Shown: positions 13,946 to 34,686, numbered from the stretch's first letter. The stretch is 64,000 bases of DNA from Halicephalobus mephisto (GCA_009193035.1 SWDT01000245.1:1-64000); one strand, 5' to 3'. Translations and numbers: made by a program. Notes: generated by a model from the letters alone, not told the origin.

Positions 13946-16037
13946 ATGGAACAGTCGTCGTCTACAGTTGCTCGCTTCGAAAAAAAACCTATTGCTTGTG
14001 GTATTACTAAATGGTATAATTACATAGAAGGGATTGAGAAATTTCAAATCAGAACTTATAATGTGGAAACAAAAGAGAAGTCTGATTATTACCGGTCTAA
14101 AGACAAATCCATCTATGAAATTATTGCTGAGCTAATTACAAAGCACGGAGATTATATTGGGATTATTGCTATAGATAATAAATATGGTTATTTCAAAAAA
14201 GAAGATTTCAAGAAATATAGTAATCTAGTCCATCTCGCTACGGAAGAAGAACTGGATTTTATTTGTTATTTGAAAGAAAAAGTTGAATACTCTGTTGGGG
14301 AGTCGATTATTAGATTTCATAACAAAATGATTTTTTTATGTCAGTGCACAACAACTGCCGAAGGAAGAGTGACATGGAAAGAGCAGGATGAAAGAGAACA
14401 TAGATTCAATAAACGTATTGATTTCGAGTACGCTGTAAGGATGTTCGGTTTCAGAATGAACCAAGTCCATGTTGTATTTGAAAATAGTCGGGAGAAGGTT
14501 AATGAACTGTATGGTTCTGAATTGGACAAGTACGGTTTCAAAAGTATCAATTTTATTAAAGGCGCATATATAGCATTAACTCTTGCCAGACATTTAATTT
14601 CTGATCCAGAAATTTCTGTCTTAGTTAAAATTGAAGATGCTGATAAAAACAACCTCCAAACCTACACCATTGAAGATTGTAATTTCATCCACATTCCAAA
14701 GCTGGTTAAGGAATATGAATCAAGAACGGATATCATGGGAATCGACCTCGGATCAACCAGATCTGTCCTGGCTGTATCTAGAAACAGACAAATCCATGTT
14801 ATTCCATTTGATAAGTCTTCTCCTGGAGACCTCTGGACAGAATCTGTAGTCTCATTTGATGAGGAGAAACCGTTATTTGGAAGAGCAGCGGTCAGAAGAC
14901 TCAGAACCAAACCTGATCATGTTATTTTCGACCATAAACTTCTGTGTAATTATGGTTATCGAGAGAAAATGTCAAAGCAGTCAATATGGCCTTTCAAGTA
15001 CAATCTCAAAGAAGATCAGCCACATTTAGGATCACAGACCTGTCAAGGTTTGGAAGATTTTTCCCTACCAAAGATCAACGCAATCTTTCTGGAACGGATG
15101 GCAAAAGCAGCAAGTGAGTATCAGGATTTATTTAATAACTGGAATCCAGTCAAAAAGGCAGTCATTACTGTTCCGAGATATTTGAAAGAGTATCTTTCTA
15201 GTACCATTGAAGCAGCGAAGTTGGCTAGTATAGAAGTGATAGACATCATTGAAGAGACCCACGCCGACCTCCTCTATTATTTGTCCAATGATAGGTATTC
15301 TGAAATGATCAAACCAGGAAAGAAGATTGCCATCTTCGATATCGGAGGAGGAACCTATATTTGGAAAATTTATGAAATTTCAGAAAATGAGGGTAAAATG
15401 TATGCAACTTGTATCAGAGAATTACATGAAATTTATGATGCCTTCTGTTCTGGAAGGGCTATTGACGATATAATTATTGAAGAACTAGAAAAATCAATTC
15501 CAGAGGATTCAAGGAATAATGTGAAACTAAGAACATTGGAAGCAGCGAAGAAGATCAAACATGATCTTTCTTTTGAGGAGAAAACAAAGTGAGTCAAATA
15601 TTATGAGAAATGAGAAAACCATTTATTTCAGGTTTGACTTGTCAGATATTCATGCTCGTCTTGAGGGAATGGTCGAGTTCACAAAAGAGTGGTTCGAAGA
15701 GAAGTTAAAAACGCGTTTTGAAAATAATAATAATTATTATTATACATTTAAATCACATCCACTTCCTACTCAAAGGAAGGATCGATGTGAACGAAGAGGA
15801 TATCAGAATCGGCAACGTGCTCCATTCAATGACGTAGATATTGTGTTCTTAGCTGGAGGAACCTGTAGAATCCCATTTGTTCAAGAATGGATTAAAGAAC
15901 AGTTCCCTAAGGCAAAAATGATCATAGACGGAGAACTGGAGATCATCACAGCCACTGGAGCTGTCATCCACGCTCTTCAAGTCCTCAGTGGAGAGGTTGA
16001 ACCTTATATCAAAGTTATTGAAGAAAGCCAGGACTAA
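13946..16037 (+). CDS. divergent Hsp70-like ATPase-domain protein with cryptic N-terminal duplicate domain
   Basis: Exons 13946-15588 and 15632-16037 (43-nt intron, GTGAGT...TTTCAG) give 682 aa. Residues 264-672 are an Hsp70 nucleotide-binding domain: phosphate-1 loop GIDLGST (265-271), a VITVPRYL..IEVIDIIEET region matching the VVTVPAYF..IINEPTAA block, phosphate-2 loop DIGGGT (465-470), and adenosine motif LAGGTCRIP (621-629). The protein stops right after the domain, so the substrate-binding half of classical Hsp70 is missing. Residues about 1-245 resemble a second, degenerate copy of the same fold (see findings). A (N)4(Y)3 run at about residue 575 is encoded by a microsatellite. An AATAAA lies at about 16264. 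Chaperone activity should not be assumed; an ATP-binding regulator is as likely. Confidence 0.85.
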
Positions 16038-16897
16038 ATACCGTACTCACAGGAAGAACATATAAAAGATGTAAGCTACCGAATTAGTGTTTTTGAATCA
16101 TCAATTGACTATTATGAAAGACCTTATGTTCCATATCTGTTTTACAACTATCTCCAAAGTGCTTATTATCGAAAAACCTTGATTATTATACGTTAAAACT
16201 TCATAAGGAAAGAAGAAATCCATGTTGTAACTTATGCATTGCCCATAAAGTAAAATTAATTGTGAATAAATAAACTGATTTCAATTTAAGTACAAATCTC
16301 GAATATTTATAAAAAGTATTAATAAAACAGAAAAAAACCTACTTTTATAGTTATAAGCCCAATCACAACATCAGGAAGTTTATTGTAGAGACACAAAAAA
16401 TCAACTTTTTTGCCGATCAGCTTCAAAAAACAAAAGATAAAAATAACAATGAGAATACAGAATAAGGAATAAATAATGAGGAAAATAAAAACTCAGCATA
16501 AAGTAAAGAAACCTGACCTGAAATATTCGTAATGAAATTAAGGAAGATGTACCTGGAAGATTTTGCAATTAACCAGTCAATAAAAGTGAGGGAATGAAAC
16601 AATAATAACCAGAGGGGGAATTACATGGTGTCACAATATTTTAAGCTTAACAATTTGTGTTTTACTACTTTTATAAATATAAAAGTAAATGTATGATTAC
16701 TGGAAATTTACACTTTATGAGAATAATGAAACAATGTCGATTGAGATTCAAACAAACATGTTTTTGATCAACAATAATATTTTTCAATAAATGAACTGTT
16801 TTATTCCATGCGAATCAAAGTTCTCCAAGTATCTCCAATTTTTGACTAGCTTCTGAACTAAGAAAAAGTTTTAATAATTCTGTCTCTTCAGATAGAT
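16038..16897. other. 3' flank and AT-rich intergenic DNA
   Basis: The 3' end of the Hsp70-like gene (AATAAATAAA at about 16264-16273), then unique AT-rich DNA. No gene or clear repeat seen. Confidence 0.5.
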
Positions 16898-17712
16898 GGG
16901 GATCCTAATAGAAGCAGTTCGAAATTTCGGTGTGGCAACGGTAGTCTATGCCACATTTCACCCAAAAGGACGAACCTTGAGATTTCTCATTTTTTTAATG
17001 TTCGGACTATTCAGATCTTATTTTTAGTGATTTTTTACTTTTTTTTAAAATTATTGATGAAAATTAATTTTTAACATCTTTTTACAATATATAAGGCATT
17101 TAGAAACCGAAAAGGTTCACTTTCCACATCAGTATTATTACAATAATTTAAACTATGAGTTATAATGCATTATATCAGTATTTTAAAGAGAATTTTATGA
17201 ATCTATCAATTACCGTAATTTTAATAAGGTAATGAATAGTAGTTCTGAATAGTTGGTCATTTTATCTAATGCTTGTTAGTGATATAGGAGTACATAACTA
17301 AAATAGTTAAGTTCATGGCTATATATTTTGAACTTTTTTCAAACTTTTGATTCAAACCTAAGCATAATTCATTAGCAGTTAATCAAGTTCTATCACTAGA
17401 CACATGATTTTTAACCTGAACTCCTAACTTGATACATGAAATTTTATTGAAAGGATTCATCTTTTTGCAACTGAATAGATCTATGATAATAATTCGATAT
17501 ATTATTTTTCTGTAAAAATGCATCTAAATCATTACTAAATATGAAGATGGAGAAAATTGTGAAATATATTGTAACAATTAAGTAACAATGAACAGATTTG
17601 GTGTTAAATAATTCTAAAAACTAGGAAATCTGTGGTCCTAACATTAAAAATGAGAAATCTCAAGGTTCGCCCTTTTGGGTGAATTCGCAAAACGTGACAG
17701 ACCATGATCCCC
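16898..17712. mobile_element. non-autonomous DNA transposon (MITE-like) with long TIRs
   Basis: The left end starts GGGGATC at 16898; the right end is its inverse, GATCCCC, ending at 17712. The inner parts of the arms match closely: ACCCAAAAGGACGAACCTTG.. (16968 onward) against its reverse complement at about 17645-17690, then GAGATTTCTCATTTTT. The arms span about 100 bp. The roughly 600-bp interior has no coding potential. A clear target duplication was not found. The left arm resembles the left end of the decayed transposase element at 20.17 kb (tagtctatgtcacattt.cccc), so that family may have mobilised it. Confidence 0.75.
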
Positions 17713-17960
17713 TCACCTCCATTTTCTCATCTCATCATTTCTATTCCTTTTCAGTTATTTTGCTTTAAAATACACTTAGAGATATCATATAATAAGCATG
17801 TTTTAATTAGGTACACTGGCTCAACGACTACCCAAATACTTGTATTAACATTTACGAGAACATAATTCTTTTTTGCAAATCAAATTAATGCCAACAACGT
17901 ATGCAGCAAATAGATAAGCAGCCGTAACCAGAAAGAATTAAAATCTTTATTGAGTTTTAC

Positions 17961-19654
17961 TCATTCTTCCAGAAAATCACGGATATTTTCCTTTACTTTT
18001 TTTATGAATTCTTTAAGATCTTCTGTCTTTTTACCGAAATCCAAATTTCTTCGCAAAAAATTATCATTTTCCAGATCCATTAATTTCAAAGTGTTATCCA
18101 AATTGTCGATAAAGTTCCATTCTTGAAGAGACTCTTTGGCAATTTGTAGTCGATCATCGGAAGAACAATCTAACAAAAGGCCTCGAAAATAGTCGTCCTC
18201 AATTTTCATACTTACATATTCATTTAAGAACTCTTCTTTCGGATTGTCAAAATTGAACACGGAGAAGTCCACAATAATAGGATTCAAGTTGTTGTCTATT
18301 CCAAAGTTTTCATCATGCATACTTCCAAGCGAAAGGAACACAGTCAAGAAGTAAATTTGAACAAGAACACGACGCCATCGATTGCTTTCTGGAACGCATT
18401 AATTAACAAATATGTTCATTTATATCGAAAATTATTTTTCAGATCGTTTTCTTGACAAAAAGTTGTTTCCATTTTAAAACTGAAGCCATATATAAACAAA
18501 AACTAACCTGACTGAAGCACATTACTTCGATTCAAGCCTTTAAAATTACGAAATGTAGGGATCCACTCGCTTGCTATGTATAGAATACATTCCGAACTAA
18601 CACAGTTCGGAACAAATAAAATCTTCGGACCCACTTTAATTCTTTCCAGAAACTTGTAGCAAAATAATTCAATGAAGATCCAGATTCCAAGGAGAGACTG
18701 AAACAATCGAATTAGGAAAATCAACAGAAATCATTTGAGATCATAACATAGTTATCTACCAAGATCCATTTACTTATTTGAGATGGCAGTCAACTAAATC
18801 AACATTACCTTGTCTCCTGTGTCCGGCACTATGGTTGGTCTTTATGCGATATCGAAATACATCAGAATCAATCTTGACCTTGCACATAACAGCGGCTCTT
18901 GAACCTTCATCTGGGTCCACATCTTCAAATTCAACATCCGGATTCTTTCCATCGAACACTTTCAACTTAAAGAAATGAGTTGCGGCATTCATAACCGAAG
19001 AAGTATTGTTGTCCAAGAATTTGGCAATCGGCGGATGAAGATTCGAGGCCTTTGATTCGAACCGGGGTAGGTAACAAAAAATGAAGATTTATCAAATATA
19101 TCATAATAGTCCTGAGCAGTAATAGCCATAGATCGCTTCATATTGCTGTACTGTGTTTTCTGAAATTCGTTTACTTCGTTGACATATACCTTCCAATGAC
19201 CAAGGAGTGAATGTTTCTGAAATACATTATATCAACCATAAGTTAGAATCATACTTCTGCAAAGATAAGAAGCTGTTTTTAAATCCTAACTATAAAGATG
19301 AATCTAACAAAATCCATATCAAAAATCATGTCCATATAGCAAAAACAAAGAATAAATATATTATAAAATTACTCACCACGATCACTTTGTCCATATGCTT
19401 CAATCCAATTTCAGATAGAGTACTATTTAAGGCGAATCCAAAAATTTCGTCTCCATTGAAGAAAAATAATTGTTGATCTTCGTTGTCAATTTCCCATTTC
19501 GAATGAATCTTTTCCTTCAGTTGCTGCAACGTGGTCTAAAATAAATTGCGATTAATAATTATTGAATCCATAAAAATACCCCATCGGCGAATTCCGACTC
19601 AAATTCATTGTGGCAAACTTCTTCGTTATCGTGCAAAAAGATGAACAATCGCAT
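17961..19654 (-). CDS. ubiquitin-like domain plus kinase-like fold protein, frame broken
   Basis: Five exons: 19654-19580, 19535-19377, 19216-18809, 18697-18508, 18388-17961. Exons 1-2 (78 aa) form a ubiquitin-like beta-grasp: MRLFIFLHDNEEV.., TTLQQLKEKI.., a Q-L-F-F-F-NGDEIF strand and IGLKHMDKVIVV at the end. Exon 3's second half gives a candidate N-lobe (..FRYRIKTNHSAGH). Exons 4-5 give ELFCYKFLERIKVGPKILF, LYIASEWIP, SMHDENFGID and NPIIVDFSVF, the layout of aminoglycoside/choline-kinase-like folds. The usual catalytic Asp appears to be Ser, so catalysis is doubtful. The reading frame breaks at a T6 run (about 19073-19081) and again at the exon 3/4 junction; the two shifts cancel. AATAAA at about 17944-17952 (minus). 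It converges on the Hsp70-like gene. Confidence 0.6.
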
Positions 19655-20160
19655 TACGAAAATCTAAAATATAAATCACATTATAAAGTGCTAGAAGAAA
19701 ATATTAACAATATTAATTAATAAAGTCTACGTAGTTATATATTAAATTGCAACAAAGGTTGAAAGGGACGACTATTAACACAGGGAAATGCAAAAAAGCC
19801 TACTAGAAAAAAGTGAAAGAAAATTGAGACAGAACGCCAAAAAGCTGCTTTGAATGTATAGAAATAAAAAGTTGAAAATTTGCTCACAAGGGGAAGTCAC
19901 TTTAGTCAAAGTGACCTTTTAAAATGAGTTGTTATGATGTTGTAGCGCTTGAAATGTAGATTCTGAATATGTATTCAATTTCTGCTAAACGACCTTCTGA
20001 AGGAGGATATTCAACGAAAAAGAAAAAATAAATAAACGTAAAAGCAAAAAAAGGGTTTTTGCTCCGGCAGTGGTGCCATTGGTAGCACGACCGATCCTCA
20101 TCCGAACTGGTCTTTTTTGCTTTTATCATTAAATCAACTCTTGATTCTTACTAAATGTCT
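19655..20160. other. intergenic region, no gene seen
   Basis: Upstream of the ubiquitin-like gene, whose first exon has a trans-splice-like acceptor (TATATTTTAG) 9 nt before the ATG. A tRNA-like string at 20060-20100 was examined and rejected. Confidence 0.4.
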
Positions 20161-20164
20161 CTAT

Positions 20165-22350
20165 AGTTTAAAAATGCGGAGTGAGAACGATAGTCTATGT
20201 CACATTTCCCCCAAGATGGCGAACTGATTAGACTTATGGCTTTTTTCGTGTTAAGACCACAATTTCCTTATCGAGTTCATTCGTTTTGTGCTGACGGTTG
20301 AGTTTAAAGATATCTGAGTGCTTCAAGATGAAGTTGTGCTTGATGTACGTGAGCTTTGGCATGGTCTCAACTGTCAACCTTTGAAAATTGTGAACAAAAA
20401 CTGAGAAATTCAAATTTAAAAAAACTTAATGAACCCAAGTTCTCTCTATTCTGTTAACTAAATTGAATTTTTGTCAGAGGGTGAACATATGGAAGATAAT
20501 TCTTTTCTTGACACAACTTTGTCGGTACGTTGAATAACGATTTCCTATATAGTAAATCTACTTTAGGTGAGAAAACGAAGGACGTTTTCTGAACTGACCT
20601 TTGGTGAAAAACTCGATGACGAGGAAATCTGTGATTATTTTTTGATCTCCAGCACAAAATTGAAGGAGGTCTTGCAAGTCTGTCCTGTATGCGGAACCTA
20701 CTTAGGAAACGTAGAAATGAAATTTCGTATGATAGGTACGGCAGCAGCTCTGAAGTATTTTTGCAAAGCTTGCCACAAACGACGATATTGGACTTCTCAG
20801 GAATACGTCAAAAATAGAGCTATACTTGAAGGAAACGCTAAACTCTGTGCTGCTTCTCAACTTGCCCCGATATCCCCTCAACGAATAATTGCTCTGTTCT
20901 GCCTAATTGGATTGGGTTACGTTGGGATCAGCACGTTTACAAGAGTTACAAAGTGTCATGTATGGCCAGTAGTCGATGCCGTGTACAGACTTGAGGAAGA
21001 AAACCAATTGTCAAAGCTACTACAGAAGCAGCAGTCAAGACCAACTGTTCCTATTATCTTATCCGGAGACGGACAGTATGACAGTCCAGGTTTTTGCGCA
21101 AAGTTGATGTCTTATTCCTTGTCTGATGTAGATACTGGGTTTATAATCAGTACAATAGTTGTTGATAAGTCCGAAACAGGTAATAAAGTGCCAATATCGT
21201 TGTATTATCATAAGTTATCCAGGAAATAACAGTCCGAAAATGGAAACCGTAGGATTAGAACGGTCATTACTTAAAATAACGAATGCTGGGATACATATCA
21301 ACCAATTTGTAACTGATCAAAGCAGGACAATCTCCAAGTTCATGAGAGATAACTATCCTGATATCAAACATTTGTTCGATGTGTGACACCGAGTCCGTAA
21401 TATTCAAAAACAACTATATAAGAAAATGAAAACAAAGAAGGGATCTTCTTTAAAGAATGTTCACAAAAATGTTATGAACCATATCTGGTAGTCAATCCAG
21501 AAATCCGAAGGAAACAAACTTCTTTGTGGAGAATTACTATTTTCTTCAATTTTCCGTCTATTGGGAGTTCACGAATGGGAGATTGGAAGCATTTTGAAAG
21601 TGATTTTCAAAGCCATGAAGAACCTTTGTAGTTCCACGACCGACAAGAAACTCATAATGAAACTCAATCCATATAGCATTTCCTGTGTTTTCCAAATTGA
21701 ATTGATTAGTATTACAGCACATTTCGTTTCTTTTCAGGATTTAAAATTCCAACAAATCACCCAGTGTCAGCATGCAGAACTATCTGACAATTTTGAATAC
21801 TTATCACCAACAGATCCAGCAGTTTATTTACTGGTTGAAATACTAACTCAGCCTTCTCTTTTAGAAGTCCTAGGTCGACTGTCTCCAACAGCTACGACGT
21901 CCAACATCGAATGTTTTCATTCTGTTGCTTCTCAGATTTACCACAACAAATGTAGATTCTTTCCGCTATCCGGATTTCAAAAGTGATGTCAACTCGCTGT
22001 CTTGCACTACAATAATGCGATTTGCGAAGAGAGACCCATAATCGGAACTCAGATAAAGAAATCTAAGACGTACACAGAGCAATTCACATACAAAGCACGG
22101 AAAAAACGAGTATCGTTGAACTTCAAAATTGATATTTTGAAGAAAATACTATAACATATCATTGATAACGATCCGCTAGATGAACCTGACGCCAGCAGTG
22201 ATGATGTGGAAGAACCCGATTCATATTCATGTAATGATGGAAATGAATATTAATCCTATTCCGAAAGTATTTAAATTTGTTTTTATATGCTTTCTAAGGA
22301 TATCGCTAATAAAAGTCCTAAAATGAGAGCCTGGCTAGATTGTATAACTA
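20165..22350 (+). mobile_element. degraded Kolobok-like DNA transposon
   Basis: It contains one transposase-derived gene (20489-22253). The left flank at about 20170-20280 (agtctatgtcacatttc.cccaagatggcgaac ... gttaagaccacaatttcc) matches the TIRs of the 16.9-kb element. No matching right TIR could be found downstream to 22560, so the right end is lost or too diverged. Kolobok assignment rests on the transposase; a TTAA target duplication was not visible. Confidence 0.55.
20489..22253 (+). pseudogene. Kolobok-type (DDE) transposase, four in-frame stops
   Basis: Exons 20489-20524, 20567-21179 and 21223 onward, with introns of 42-43 nt. The N-terminal part carries a zinc-ribbon-like cysteine set (CPVCGTYLG...FCKACHKR). 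The core has the signature GDGQYDSPGFCAKLMSYSL followed by an FVTDQSR block and HLFDV. The same frame then stays open to 22253 except for stops at 21384 (TGA where Trp is expected), 21489 (TAG where a second Trp is expected), 21984 (TGA) and 22152 (TAA). I see no indels. A later ..TATTSNIECFHS.. block, the conserved C-terminal region, follows. The acidic tail (DEPDASSDDVEEPDS) is normal for the family. The copy cannot make a full protein unless an unrecognised intron removes the stops. Confidence 0.72.
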
Positions 22351-22599
22351 AAATATGTTTGCGCTCTCACAAGAATAATAAAAAAAGAACTTTTTGATAA
22401 AAAAAAAACACGAGAAAATCATACGAATATTAATGGAATAGTAAGGAACAAGAGAGAGTGAATATGCAGCAAAAAAGCACGGCGCATACAATATGCTGCC
22501 ATCAAGAAATCTCGTACAGAAACTTTACACACTAAAAAAATGCCTCAGATGAATATCATCCTTTAAGTTCATTCATGATCGGGGATTCCTCGCTCGTTC
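22254..22599. other. gap without gene
   Basis: AT-rich sequence after the pseudogene; nothing identified apart from the possible remnant of the element's right end. Confidence 0.4.
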
Positions 22600-22860
22600 T
22601 TGACATCGCCACTGTTGGATCGCCGCTGGGGAATCCGGATCCGCGTGTAGACACAAATATGTGGAAATAACTTTATTGGGACCACAGGCACGAGATAAAA
22701 CACAACTCTATCAATAAATATTACGCAATCTCCAAATTGCCGCCAACCCGCAATCGTATGCCTTTCATTGGTCCTCAGGGTATTTCTCTTCGGGACCAAC
22801 GCTATGTGGCTTGCACTCAAATAGATCCTGCACAATCCAACACAAATAACTTGTCATCCA
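22600..22860. repeat. dispersed LTR-like repeat, copy 2
   Basis: Homologous to 5600-5870 in the same orientation (..CAGGGTATTTCTCTTCGGGACC.. against ..CAGGGTACTTTCCTTCAGGACC..). On the minus strand it reads ..CCCAATAAAGTTATTT.. and then, at about 22565-22625, a GC-richer 'CAGTGGCGATGTCAAGAAC' stretch of the type seen at LTR/primer-binding-site junctions. The short ORFs on either strand here are unlikely to be genes. Confidence 0.55.
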
Positions 22861-23054
22861 TAAAACTTAATCAAATATTTAAATGTTACATACTGTTAGA
22901 TTCACCACTCCAAAATTTACAAATTGCTGGGATTGTTACAAGTAAGCCTTCGTGGTTAATTTTCAAATTTGAAATTGACAGCTCTAATGATAGAACAACT
23001 TCGTAACAATATGAATTTTTATTTTATAATTTTATGTTTATATTAATCATTGAA

Positions 23055-32523
<9,469 letters not shown>

Positions 32524-34442
32524 CGCCGAAGAAATAGTTGCAGCCTTACCTGCTAAAGTTAAATTTTTAAAATCGTACTGTTATCGTAATTCAAAATTAA
32601 TGTTTTTTTAAAAATAAAAATTTCTCGTCGCGAATTTTTAAACTTCTAAAATTAGAAATTCCAGATGTTTGTGAAATTTCTTGAATCATCTATTGAATTC
32701 TGAAATTTCAAAGAAGTTTCAGAAGAATTCAGAATTCTATTAAATTTTAGAAAATTTTCAAAAAAAAAAAATTTTAAATTATTTTTTTTTAATTTTAGAA
32801 GTTTTTTAAGGATTCAGAATCCTTATTTAAATTTTAGAAAGTTTTTTAAATAATTTTTTTTGATTTTAGAAGGATTTAGAAGATTTTTATAGATATTGGA
32901 AAATCCTAAAGAATTTTCTGTTTTCGAAACTTCTATAAAATCTCAAAATTTCTCACAATCTAAAAATCTCCAGAAGATTCTATAAAATTCCCACGATCAT
33001 TTAAAATTGTTCAGGGATTTCCGTGAAATTTTTAGAACTTTTTAAAAAATCTGAAAAATTTTATAAAAAATTGAAAAATTTGAAATTCTTAAAGTCTAAA
33101 AAATTTTATAAAAAATTGAAAAATTTCGAAAAAAATTTTTGTAATTTTTTATTTTACAAAATTTTTTCAGAAAATTTGAAATTTTTAAAACTTTTTAAAT
33201 TATAAAAAACCTCCGTGAAGTTCTTCAAGATGTCAAACCTTCCATTAACTCCTGGAAAATTCTAGAAGCTTTGCGGAATTCTAATCTTGTTTTTAAAATC
33301 ATTCTAAAAAATATAACAATGTTTTTTTCGTGCTCGTTTTTAAAAAGTGCTTCAAATCCATTCCTAAACTGATGAAGGCAAAAAGTTGAGCAAAGAGATG
33401 GAATAAAGACAGCGGTTCTTTTTTCCGAATGTAGCGTTTTCAGACTACGGTCCGGTCTCCTTCATCTCACATTTGTGAGTTCGTAAGCCCAATGAAATTA
33501 ACACCACTTTTGGGGTTGTCAAATACACGTTTCTTTGTGACAAAATTTTCTTCAAAAATATTCTCAAAATTAAAATAATTTAAAAATTAAAAATATTCCA
33601 AAATCAAAATTTTTTTCAGATATATTCTCAAAATTAAAATAATTTAAAAAATTAAAAATATTCCAAAATCAAAAATTTCTTCAAAAATATTCTCAAAATT
33701 AAAATAATTTAAAAAATTAAAAATATTCCAAAATCAAAACTTTTTTCAGATATATTCTCAAAATTAAAATAATTTAAAAAATTAAAAATATTCCAAAATC
33801 AAAAATTTCTTCAAAAATATTCTCAAAATTAAAATAATTTAAAAAATTAAAAATATTCTCAAAATTAAAATAATTTAAGAAATTTAAAATATTCCAAAAT
33901 CGAAAAATTTTTTTTTAAATTTATAAATCAAGATTTTTAAAAATTTAAATTAAAATAATTTCAAAAATTAATTAAAAAACTTTTTTAAATACTTTAAAAT
34001 TAAAAATTTTTTAATTTTATTTTACAAAATTTTTAAAATATTTTTTAATTTTTCCTAAAAACGCCCTAAATTTCGAAACTTGAAAATTTATAATTTTTTA
34101 AAGAAAAATATTTTTCACAAGTATCTTAAGTACCGTAAAATACCTTAAAGATTTAACTTATTTATCCTATTAAGAAAAATAAATTTTTTTTTCAAAAATC
34201 GATTAAAATTACAAAGACCAATTTTTTTCACTATTATTTTTTTCCAAAATATCCTTAAAAAAATTCAAATTCCAGAAGCACTTCCACACGTTTAGTAAGT
34301 TGGCCAAATGAAAATTAGTCTCCGTCAGAGACGGCTTGGCACAGCTCCTTCTTCCGGCAGTCTGCTTCAAGAGCTCTTCCGAGAGAAAAACTCAGTCAAC
34401 CAGTTTTTTTTAAAATATATAAAATTATATAAAATTACTTAC
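32524..34442. promoter_or_regulatory. region upstream of the main NCA start: repeats and two less AT-rich islands
   Basis: A trans-splice/acceptor-like AACTTTAG lies 29 nt before the NCA ATG. 32680-33300 is TTC/GAA-rich repeat. 33360-33540 is a unique, less AT-rich island (..GACTACGGTCCGGTCTCC..), a candidate regulatory element. 33545-33900 is a tandem array of about 62 bp. 34275-34385 is a second, coding-like island (minus frame EELLKQTAGRRSCAKPSLTE) whose role is unresolved. Confidence 0.4.
33545..33905. repeat. tandem repeat, about 62-bp unit x 5
   Basis: The unit contains ATATTCTCAAAATTAAAATA and then AATATTCCAAAATC; copies alternate 'TTTCTTCAAAAATATT' and 'TTTTTCAGATATATT' starts, suggesting duplication of a two-unit block. 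Confidence 0.85.
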
Positions 34443-34488
34443 CAAGAATTCTTGTCGTTTTAGGAATTGATTTTTTTTCATGTCGCAT
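34443..34488 (-). other. candidate alternative first coding exon of NCA, or start of a short downstream cistron
   Basis: ATG at 34488, 15 codons plus one base (MRHEKKSIPKTTRIL), then a consensus donor G|GTAAGT. Its phase (1) matches exactly the acceptor 29 nt before the annotated NCA ATG, so splicing would extend NCA in frame by 25 residues. It begins only about 70 nt past the poly(A) signal of VNUT (AATAAA at about 34558), the spacing of C. elegans-type operons. Alternatively it splices locally to the open segment at 34275-34385 to make a separate short protein. Confidence 0.35.
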
Positions 34489-34686
34489 TTTTAAAATTCC
34501 TTTATTACACACTGAGAAGATTATCCTGACTTCTTTCCGCCTAAAGGCATATCAAATATCTTTATTAAATAACCATGTACATTAGAATTTCTGAATAAGG
34601 CAACCATCAAACCCCGTATCAAATCAATTGCACCAAAACTAAAGTTATATCCCTAAATAAGTGAATACAAAAAATGAGTATCTAAT

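Noticed and set aside
19045..19075. GGTTCGAATC B-box on the minus strand
   Set aside because: The flanking 5-bp T-stem does not pair, and it lies in the coding-like exon of the ubiquitin-like gene.
20060..20110. tRNA-like string (AGTGGTGCCATTGGTAGCACG)
   Set aside because: The D-arm resemblance is not followed by an anticodon stem or a TTCGANTC T-arm at the right distance.
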